Shown: piece by piece, positions 52,915 through 64,000 of the stretch
Layout: the number at the start of each line of letters is the position of its first letter
Numbering within the stretch: the stretch's first letter is position 1
NCBI GenBank assembly: GCA_025602915.1
Contig: JAHLJZ010000078.1
Coordinates: 45,913 to 109,912, forward strand
Direction: 5' to 3'
Source of the DNA: Paraphysoderma sedebokerense
Lineage: Eukaryota; Blastocladiomycota; Physodermatomycetes; Physodermatales; Physodermataceae
Length of the DNA stretch: 64,000 bases
Program-made: the position numbers and the translations under genes
Notes under the pieces: model-generated
Database searches by the model: none
Told to the model about the DNA's origin: nothing
What the model saw: only the letters and a program-made list of their open reading frames with translations

Positions 52915-54902
52915 ATGTTGAGATCGTTTGTTCCCGTTTCTCCTGAATCGCACTTCCCTATTCAAAATTTACCTTTCGGGATCTTCTCGACAAAGGATAA
53001 TGTAGGAAGATCTCCAATTTCTTCATTAAGATAGTGCTGAATTATCAATATTACCGAGAAAAACACTTACAAATTTGCTTCTAAATTGTATGGCCTTGGA
53101 ATTTTACCAATATAGGCGAATCGAAGAGTTGGTGTCGCGATCGGAGAACATGTTTTGGACTTGAGTGTTTTGGCCCAAGAAGGTTTATTCAACGGAACAC
53201 CCATGGACGCACATGCTAAATCGGTTTTTGCCAAGGTAAAGTTGAATAACAAATATTTCGATACAGGAAAGACAAAAAGAGCGGCGGCCCCTAACGTATC
53301 TTCAATTTGATGTTCAGCCCGTCTTGAACGACTTTATGAACCTCGGCCGTCCAATGTGGAGAGCTACAAGACAACACCTTCAGCAATTACTTTCCGAATC
53401 TAATTCTACAATCCGAGATAACGCCAACTTGAAATCGAAATGTCTTGTTCCTCAATCTGCAGTCACTATGCACCTTCCCGCCGAAATTGGAGATTACACT
53501 GATTTCTACGCATCTAAAGAACATGCGACCAACGTCGGTACTATGTTCAGAGGAAAAGATAATGCATTGATGCCTAACTGGTACCTCTCAAAATTATTAA
53601 AGTATATATTATTATTGCGAAACTAATCCAAATTACAGGCTCCACCTTCCAGTTGGTTACCACGGACGTGCTTCTTCCGTCGTTGTCTCTGGTACTCCGA
53701 TCCGTCGTCCTTGTGGGCAAAGAACTCCCGGCAAAGATCAACCTCCTGTATACGGTCCTTCTATTCGTTTAGATTTTGAATTAGAAATGGCATTCTTTGT
53801 CGGTAAAGGTAACAAACTCGGTGAACCAGTTAAAATCGATCGAGCTGAAGATGCGATTTTCGGTGTTGTCTTGATGAACGATTGGAGTGGTATGTCCTGT
53901 CAATTCTTGTGTCTCTCGATCTATTAATTAATGGATTTCTTGTGCTTTCTCATTCCATTTATATATAGCTCGCGATATCCAAGCCTGGGAGGTAAAAAAA
54001 ACCTGATACTTCATATCTCTACATGTATTTCTATACACAATCTAACTGCAATTTCTTGAATCTAGTACCAACCTCTGGGTCCATTCCTCGGTAAAAACTT
54101 TGGCACCAGTATTTCACCTTGGGTCGTCACATTAGACGCATTAGAACCATTCTTGTGTACCGGTCCTGAACAGGTATTTCTGTTTTACCACGCCACTCAT
54201 CATCCACTACCATTAACTAAATTTCTAAAAATTATATTTGCTAGACTCCTACGCCATTACCGTACCTTAAAGACTCCAAACCAGGGAGCTATGACATCCA
54301 ATTAGAAGTTCGCATGAAACGTAAAACATTTTACCTTTTTACTCCAAACCTTTCTCTCCAATCATCTAACCCCTTTTTACTTGATTTGAACTATCAATGC
54401 ATGACCAGCGAAACAAACCAACGAATTCAAAACAATTTGTAAATCGAATTTAAAGTATATGTATTGGTCGTTTAAACAACAACTCGCCCATCACACTGTG
54501 AACGGATGTAACATGAGACCAGGAGATTTATGCGGCACAGGCACCATTTCTGGACCGGTAACGTTTTTTTTCCCTCCTCGTTGCCTCTTTTTTTTTGAAC
54601 CTCAATTTACACCTTTCTCATTAATTTTTGGAATGCTAAATTTATCTGAACCTACCTAACTGATTTCGGATTCGAATTCTCTGGTCCCACGAATTCCATA
54701 GACTCCCGACTCTTTTGGCTCACTCCTAGAACTCTCATGGGCGGGTCAACAATCCATTGATTTCGGGAACGGGGTGACCCGAAAATTCATCGAAGATGGG
54801 GACGAAGTGTTGATGACGGGGTATTGTCAGAGTAAAGAAGGGGGATTTAGAGTTGGTTTTGGGGGTGTGACGTCCGTGATTCAACCCGCTTTGGAAGGGT
54901 AA
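52915..54902 (+). CDS. FAH: Fumarylacetoacetase (copy B)
   Basis: Identical to 26482-28469: nine exons, 425 aa, with the 23-nt microexon at 53969-53991. Intact. Confidence 0.93.
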
Positions 54903-55322
54903 AAGGTGGGGGTTACAGATGAAAAACAGATGAAAAAGAAAATTAAACCTTAATGTGGTTTAGGTTTAGTGGGGGTGTCAAATGTTGAACAATAAAAATG
55001 ATTTTTTTTATATTGTTTTAAACGGTTTCGGTCACTGTTGCCATGTGTTGTACACTTCTATATTAGTACAGTATTCGCTCATATAAAAATGGTACAACAA
55101 CACCCGTCAAAACAAAGCAAAATGATACAAGTTAAGCAACCGTGAGACCGCTTCCGATTTATTTGGACAAACTAAGACAAGCATCAATATATAAATCCAT
55201 CCCCAATGCAATGGGAACTTGAGAAGCCACAACAATCCATCTTACAAATCCAATTGCCATGCTACACTACTTCCAACATTGTCAACGTGGACATATTACA
55301 ATTTACTAAGCCAGTAAGGAAG
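54903..55322. other. Convergent 3' spacer, FAH / UBC4 (copy B)
   Basis: Same as 28470-28889; no gene seen. Confidence 0.4.
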
Positions 55323-56774
<1,452 letters not shown>

Positions 56775-57203
56775 TGGAATAAAGTATTATAAAGATTGGT
56801 TGTGGAGGGTGGCGGAGTGAAAGATGCAAATGGTGGGGATGGAGGGGGTGCGGATATTGCTTTCGGGAAGTGGATAAAAGAAGGCGAAGGAAGAACTGGT
56901 GGAAAATTGGGCATGGGGCTTACTAACTTTGGTCACGTGTGTCCAATTCATCGTGTTCCGCACCAGCTGGTTAATGGATCAGGTGGGACAAAGGAACAAT
57001 TCAATGATAAGAGTGTCGTACATGTAGTAGTATCAAGTATTTACAGACAATAAAACCATTATGTACAAAAAAATTTGAAAGTCTAATAAACTAGATACAT
57101 ATTGCCCAAAAATTATTCATATACTGTCTAAATCAGCAAACTCTATTGATGGTTTAACCCTACTCGACCCACATAACCAGTTGAAGCAAAAATGGAACGC
57201 GTT
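56775..57203. other. Spacer between UBC4 and RGS-FSP1 (copy B)
   Basis: Same as 30342-30770. Confidence 0.35.
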
Positions 57204-59407
57204 CTATTTCTTCCTTAGTTCATTCTCCATTTCTTCAGTCACATCGTCCATTAAATCGTCACGAGGTTGAATCTTTGAATTGACGGTTGATGGCGGTTGT
57301 CCGTACCGAAATGACGAAATAGGTTCACCTCTTAAAATCTTGAAAGTGGATTCTCTCAGATTTGATTTGATTTTGGCCCACTTCGGAGAGACAAAAACGT
57401 GAGAATTATTAATGATTGCCATCGCTAATATAGGGAAACAGAAAAGACAGAACGGTTAGGAAAATGAAAATCGATGCTGTGGAGAGTAGAAGTTGTCAGA
57501 TTATACGGGACAAAACTATACCTTCTTTCGGACCCAGACTAACAAATTGAATAAGTGGAGTTTGCTGAGGCGCTTTCGTTCCCTTCTCGCCCTGGAGTAA
57601 CGGATCTTTTCCTTTCTCGAGTCTGCATATGTTTCGAGCAATGGTCACTGCACTAATAAGGGCAGCGTACGCCGTTTTTTCTTCCTTGATTGTGGTCACG
57701 TCCCCTCCAGCTAAAATATTCGCGTGTCCAGGAAGTTGAAGGGAGGGAAGCACCTGAACATCATCCGTAATGGGCAAGTTAATTTATAGTCTATGAATGC
57801 AGGAAAAGGAATCGGAAATCCAAAAACTTACTTTTATTCGTTTTCGGTCATCAATGTAGGGCGCAAATCGCTCTTTCATGAATGATGACTGCGGTTGAGG
57901 TCCGGTAGCTAAATAAATCATGTCGAATTTGTACAATCTACCACTTTTACTTTTGAAAACTCGTCTCGACTCATCGTACTGCGTGATGCGTTCATTGAGA
58001 ATCACTTCAACCCCTAGCCCTTGAAGGTACTCTAGAGATCGTAGATGTGCTTTCTTGGTTAGCCGCTTTAATAAATAAGAGTTGGCTTCGACCAAGGTAA
58101 TTTTCTTGTCTGGGAATGCGCAAGCTAATTCGGCGGCAATTTCAACACCAACACTCCCTATGATCACAGATAAATTAGCATCGAATCGTAGTAGGGCGGA
58201 AGACAAAGGAAGACCCACCTCCACCGACTATCAAAACATTTCGAGACTTGACCAATCTCTGATGTTCGTAACTGAGTTTCTTTGACCTATACGTACTTGA
58301 TATATTTGCGGCTTTGATATGCGAGGCGTAGGTTGACCCAGTGGCGATTGCTAGATAATCGAATGGAATCTGTAGACATGATTGGCAAAAGAATTAATCA
58401 AAACTGACGATAGGCAGGTCACCGAACAGCGAATTCAAACAACAAACCTCGACATTTCCCAGCGACACATGATGAGGAGTAACGGAATCTACATAACCCA
58501 AAACAAAATGGCCATTTTGAACGATTTCTGAGTGAGGTATTCGAATATTGTCCACGGTACTTGGATTCGGAATTTCTTTGACGACGGAGGGCTGACCGAT
58601 CGAAGTTAGACAGTTAGCACATAGGCTTTGAGAATATCATGTAATAGTTTAAATATACAAACAGTGTATTCGAAAAACGTTTTTGAGTCTATCAGGCAAA
58701 CGTTGAACCGAGGCATCTTGTCTAATATACTAGCCAACAGGGCTCCGCAAAATCCGCCGCCAAGAACCACCACTCGCTTCTGGGAACTTTTCAAGGCCGG
58801 GATCAGCGTTCTAAAAAACAAAGGTGGATGTCGCCAATCAATGAAAACGCAGAAGCGTTGCCCACAATAGTACATTCACATACTCTGATGATTGTTTCAT
58901 ATAATCCCTGTAGAAAGTTTTGACTCGATTATTCAAGACCCCAATGATATGTTTCTCAGCCTCCTCAAAGATGGCGAAACTGTGCGGTTCAAAGACCTCC
59001 AACTCTTCGATTTCTGTCAGCAATCTCTTTCGTAGCGAGCTTGGTATATTGAGTTCCATGGGTGAGGAGGGAAGAAAGAATTCTTCGATCAGTTTTTGAA
59101 TGTCATTTCGAATGGCGACAGGATCCGAGAGTTCGAGGCTGGAGCTCTTGACTTCCCGCAGGGTCTTTAGGAACACCAAATTCTCTTCGGCTGTTAAGGG
59201 GGGGGAGGGATATAAGTGTAAGGGTTAGTGATTCATGGTATTAGAGGCGAAAGGTTTTCCGAAAACGGCAATCCTGGGGGTAGGGGTGATCGGGGGGAGG
59301 GGAGTGATGGATTTACCTAGAGATTTTGACAGGTAGATTTGGAAATGATGCAGGAGGACTGGCTGGCGCAGAATCAGCTCGAAAGTTTGGTTGCCGACGC
59401 ATGCCAT
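57204..59407 (-). CDS. RGS-FSP1/AIFM2-like fusion (copy B)
   Basis: Identical to 30771-32974: eight exons, 539 aa, N-terminal RGS-like domain joined through a phase-2 intron to the flavoprotein part. Intact. Confidence 0.8.
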
Positions 59408-59872
59408 GGCAAGAACGAGAGGGAATGGATGAAAGAGAGGGAATGAAAGAGGGAATGGATGATGGAGGGAATGGATGAAAGAGAGGGAATGGATGAAAGA
59501 GGGAATGGAATTATGGAAGTGCAATGCCTTGTTTCATTGCCACGCGTGGTGAACCAGTGAACCCCTGTGAACAGGCACCCTCTCTCTGGCACGCGTGACC
59601 TGCACATGACTGCGCGTGACTGCACGTGACAGTGGAGAATTGCCGGCGGACAGAAGCAACAGAGCAGCATCCATTCCCTTCGTTCCCTCATCACATCCAC
59701 CATCCACACCACATTCGCACTCTCTTTCCCCATCCCCCGCAACAACCACCAACTCCCTCCCTCCCTCTCGCACCCCCCGCTCTTCCGCTTCACCCCCCCC
59801 TCCCTTCCCCCTCCCATCAATGTCACTGTCCTCAACTCATCCCTCCTCATCGCTAACATTCGCTCCACAATC
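59408..59872. promoter_or_regulatory. Divergent region with minisatellite (copy B)
   Basis: Same as 32975-33439, with the GGGAATGGATGAAAGA-like minisatellite at 59417-59509. The repeat number is the same in both copies, notable because such arrays change length easily. Confidence 0.45.
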
Positions 59873-62392
59873 ATGATTGATGCCGCAAACTCCTCGCAGT
59901 CTCCCGCCTCCCTCCCCCTCTACACTTACAACCAAAACTTTCATCACAACTCCCTCCTCTCCGCCGTTTCTCAACAAACTCCTCCCCTCGCTTCTCAAAT
60001 GCCTCCTGTGTCAACGCCTGTTGTTCCCGCTTCAGCCTTCCATTCGCAATCTATCAACCAACACCAAATATCCAGAAATTCTTCCACTCCTCACCAAAGG
60101 TAATTCTCATATCCCTAACCCTATAAACTCTCTACCCGTAGCGCACCCGTTTCGAGTAAAACTACTCGCCTTCCGTACCCCTTTATTACCAAATTACTTT
60201 GCCAAATCATGGAACGTCATGACTCGTTTCTGCTTGCGCTCTTCTGGAAACTTGTAACCTCTATTATTTCTAACTCAAAATATTTATCTTTATATCCTGG
60301 GCTTTTTTTTCCTTCGTCGTTCGTCACCCTCAGAGCGAGAGCTGCTGCAGCTTTAGCCAGGAGCACAGGCAACTTCAATGTTGGCACTAGCTACGATCCA
60401 AACGCTCCCACGGGAGTGAACGCAGCCAGTCAATCCAATCTGAAAAAGGAAAGCGAAAGTCGTTGGACAACACTGGATATTGGCGGAATGGGAATAAAGT
60501 CGCTGAGCCAGGAACTGTTCCGATACAATTTCTTGACGACACTTTACCTAAATCACAACAACCTCACATTCATTCCTCCTGAAATCTCAAAACTTCGTGC
60601 TCTTGTTTTACTGGATGTATCGGGCAACAAATTAACCTCCCTGCCGCCGGAAATTGGATTACTTGCGTCATTGCAGTCTTTGTTATTTTTCGATAATGGA
60701 ATCTCGACCCTGCCGTGGCAAGTTGGAAATTTATATCAGTGCGAATGTCTAGGTATGGAAGGAAATCCAATGACAGACCCGATAGTATCATTGATGCAGA
60801 AAGAAGGTACTTCTGCGGTCATAACTTATTTAAGAGATCATGCTCCAAGTATGTTTTGTTTTTTCACTTTATCCGGAAAATGCGAATGGATGATTGATGG
60901 CGTGTGATCCTCATCTACTTTACAGTACCTACTGGTCCAAAAGAAAGAGAATGGATAATCATGGAAACAGAAGTGCCGACGGCTCCGTCAGGTTAGTCCG
61001 TTGTTGCTCAAATTGTAGCTAAAAAGCAATTGTATAACACTTTATCTCTTGTCGACTTTAGAAACCTGTGCCATCTTTTGTTACAACATTCTTAGTGAAA
61101 AATATGCATCCCCCAAAATGTACGGATACACTCCATCGTGGGCTTTGTCATGGGAAACTCGACGGGAGAATGTCAAGAGTGAAATTATCGCTTTCAGTCC
61201 AGACATCATCTGTTTGCAGGTAAGTTTAATTCCTTGATCGCTTATTGTAATTGGCCTGTTTTCTAACATAGCGAGATATTATTAGGAAGTTGAAATGTGT
61301 CAGTACGATGATTACTTTAAACCGCGGATGATGGAAGAAGGTGGATACGATAGTGTATTTTGGCCAAAATCTAGAGCCAGAACCATGACAGAATGGGAAC
61401 GAAAATCGGTAGATGGATGCGCAACATTCTTCAGGACATCAAGGTGCGCCCCTTGGAAATGTAAACTGATTTTCAAACCAGAGTCTTAAACAGTATTCGT
61501 ATAGGTATACACTCATCGAGAAGCATCTAATCGAATTCAATCAAATCGCTCTTCGTCGACCCGACTTTCATAAATCTGAAGACGTTTATAATCGACTCAT
61601 GACGAAGGACAATATTGCCGTTGTTACCCTACTGGAGAACAAAGAAACCGGCACAAGAATGCTCGTTGCCAACTGTCACATTCATTGGGATCCGACATAT
61701 CGAGACGTGAAACTTGTTCAAGTGGCGATGCTTATGGAAGAACTGGAGAAACTTGCACTAGAATATTCGCCCTCCGATTCCGATGTAAACTACACCGGAC
61801 CGATCCGATTGCCAACCCTTATATGTGGTGATTTCAATTCCACCCCCGACTCTGGAGTATACGAATTACTATCTCATGGTACAGTGCCGCAGGATCATGA
61901 TGATTTCGGTTCATTTACATATGGTCCATACACTACGGAAGGATTATCACACAAGTTATCATTGAAGAGTAGTTATCAAGATGTGAAGTTGGAATTCACA
62001 AATTTCACCCCAACATTTTCCGGTGTCATTGATTATATTTGGTACACCAACAATACGATGAATGTGATTGGATTGTTGGGAGGTATAGATAAATCCTACA
62101 CCGACAAATGTGTTGGGTTTCCGAATGCCCATTTCCCCTCAGAGTACGTTGGTCCCCTTGTTGCGATCTTCTTGCCGATCTTTTCTACCTTTTTCCCCCT
62201 TAATTTGTCGTACTCATTCTTCTGTTTTCTCTTAATTTACATCCCTAAATTTAATTCATATTTACCTCGCATCGTATCGTCGTCAACAGTCATATCCCCA
62301 TTCTCGCCGAATTTAGAGTCACACCACCTTCACAGCAAAATGGAAACAACAAAAATCAAAATCAACGACGACAGTTTGGAAATCGAAAATAA
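59873..62392 (+). CDS. CCR4: CCR4 deadenylase (copy B)
   Basis: Identical to 33440-35959: seven exons, 621 aa, leucine-rich repeats then EEP nuclease. Intact. Confidence 0.93.
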
Positions 62393-63560
62393 GAGCATCA
62401 TAACGGTTGGATATTTCGTGTGATTTTAAGATATTTGAATGAAATGAACCAGGAACTGGAAATGATTTGCAAAGAGTGAGAAGGGTAGAGCGAAGATGAA
62501 GAATGAATGAATGAATGCTGGTAGTGAATCGTGGTATCTTTAAATCCGAGAACAATAATTATGTTCCATATGTACTGTGTTGGATAATCCTAGTTTACTC
62601 TTATTGTGTCTGTTTCTATGTGTGTTATATTGCGACGTTCTGTTATTTGGAATTATTCTATGTTACTTTCAAATCTGTCGAAACTAGAACTCTTGTCGTA
62701 ATTATTCAGGTTCTTTTGATACGCTAGTAGTTTTTTTTTTAGTTTTTCTTTTTACTATTTTTTTATTTCTCTCTTTGTTTAATTTGTACTGATACAAGGT
62801 AGATATTTTGGGTTGCAAATTTACTTTATTTACCGATTTCTTTCTCTGTTATAGCATCTGAACTTGTTTGATGTTCCAATTGAAACAATACAGCACGGAT
62901 TATTATTTTTCTTTATTTTTGTTTCTGTCGATTTTGGTCGAGCGAATCAAATAGAAACGATAGGAATTTACATATACTTGTTGAGTGGTCCAGAGTGTTG
63001 TAAAGAACACGAACGCAAAAGGAAAAGGCGGCGGGTTGAATTTTTGTAAAATTGGATCTATAAATTATATAAGGATTTACAGTTGTGTAATACCGTGTTA
63101 TATAAAGATACTCTGTTTAAAAGGTCTCTTTTCTTTCCATCGTGTTAAAAATGACGAATTGAGGGGTATCCAATGTCCATGAATGATGTCTTGGCGGGAT
63201 TGATTTGATTGTGAATTGATTTTTGATTTTTGATTTTCTGGCGGCAACGATGAAAGAGACATGTACGATTGTAGAGTCCCAAATTGGGATTCAATTCATC
63301 CAGCGAGATGCAAACAATCCTTCACGCACATTGGATGTATTATTGAGGGATATTGCGATTCAGGGGGGATGATTGAATAAGCTCATCCGGCAATACAAAT
63401 ACCCTCGCCACATTCCCCACACGGAAGAAGGCAGGGCGATGCGCATCACCCACATTCCACACAAACTCAAAATTATCTGTCAAGTGGAGCAGCCCCCGCC
63501 AGCATCTTTGTAGTAATATAAAGCGACCCTATCTCATCTCCACACTCTCATCTATAGGAT
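62393..63560. other. Intergenic (copy B)
   Basis: Same as 35960-37127, including the T-rich tract and the TATA-like box (63514-63523). Confidence 0.4.
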
Positions 63561-64000
63561 ATGACGTCCATCCTTCCCTCTTTCTCCTCCCTCTCACCCT
63601 CCGCCGCCCTCCCCACTCCCACTATCCTCAACTTCTTTACCTCCCGTATCCTCCAATTCCTGGTGCGTCCCCTCTACTTTTGTTCCATCAAATTCTAACC
63701 CCCTCCCCACACAACTACACCCCCTTGTCTTACTTGTCTCACCGCCCCACATCCTCGTAGACACAACTAACAAATTTGTTATCTCTGATGATGCATTCAT
63801 TCTAATAGGTATTCCAAGCTATCATTGTCAATCGAATAAGGGAGGTAGCATCTCCCCGACGAGCTCATCGAATATCGAAATTATCACATTGTATCATCCG
63901 TATTCCATTGATAATATTACTCTCTATCAATGTCTACCATTTATATCACTTGATTACCAATGAAACCGGGGTCAACCCGGCCGCTAAATTTCAAGATACA
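63561..64000 (+). CDS. Unrecognised gene, 5' part, cut by window end
   Basis: Second copy of the gene start at 37128. Two exons with a likely intron at 63664-63807 and a hydrophobic segment. The frame is still open at the last base of the window. Sequence beyond 64000 would show either the natural 3' part of this gene or a third repeat copy. Confidence 0.4.

Overview
This is nuclear DNA from a eukaryote with many introns. Nearly every gene is split by GT-AG introns, mostly about 50-235 nt long. Gene content suggests an early-diverging (non-Dikarya) fungus or a close relative such as an aphelid or zoosporic lineage. A Pho80/Pcl-type cyclin and a Ccr4 with fused leucine-rich repeats look fungal. 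A kinesin-10 (Kid type), a Shaker-type voltage-gated K+ channel, a SETD9-like SET protein, an FSP1/AIFM2-like oxidoreductase and a B12-type ethanolamine ammonia-lyase are not what one expects in yeasts or moulds. The placement is inferred from gene content; no phylogeny was run.

Unique left part (1-11132). A class I-like myosin heavy chain runs off the left edge on the minus strand. A complete kinesin-10 follows on the plus strand, then an unrecognised Ser/Pro-rich ORF that may be frameshifted. Next comes a secreted subtilisin-family protein whose catalytic serine codon reads arginine. After about 1.1 kb with no supportable gene, a MEMO1 homologue begins.

Repeated part. From 11133 the sequence recurs at an offset of exactly 26,433 bp, and every position compared is the same. 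Copy A is 11133-37565 and copy B 37566-63998, and the match runs to the last base of the window. In order the unit holds the 3' part of MEMO1, a Pcl cyclin (-), a Kv channel (+), argininosuccinate lyase (-, with a 1-nt frameshift), a fused EutB-EutC ethanolamine ammonia-lyase (+), BolA (-), a SETD9-like protein (-), fumarylacetoacetase (+), a UBC4/5 ubiquitin-conjugating enzyme (-), an RGS-FSP1 fusion (-), CCR4 deadenylase (+) and the 5' part of an unrecognised gene. The repeat ends exactly where the window ends, and even the ASL homopolymer frameshift is shared. This makes an assembly or data-handling duplication at least as likely as a real tandem duplication. At the internal junction the unrecognised gene is joined out of frame to the truncated MEMO1 copy.

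Genes are tightly packed, with several divergent pairs sharing 0.2-0.7 kb promoters (cyclin/Kv, ASL/EutBC, SETD9/FAH, RGS-FSP1/CCR4) and convergent pairs with short 3' spacers. They are mostly unrelated housekeeping and signalling functions rather than a pathway cluster. The most interesting items are the fused B12-type EutBC, the RGS-FSP1 fusion, the Ser-to-Arg pseudo-subtilisin, the 14-nt microexon coding the K+ selectivity filter, and the nature of the 26.4-kb repeat. I saw no tRNA, rRNA, CRISPR array or transposon.
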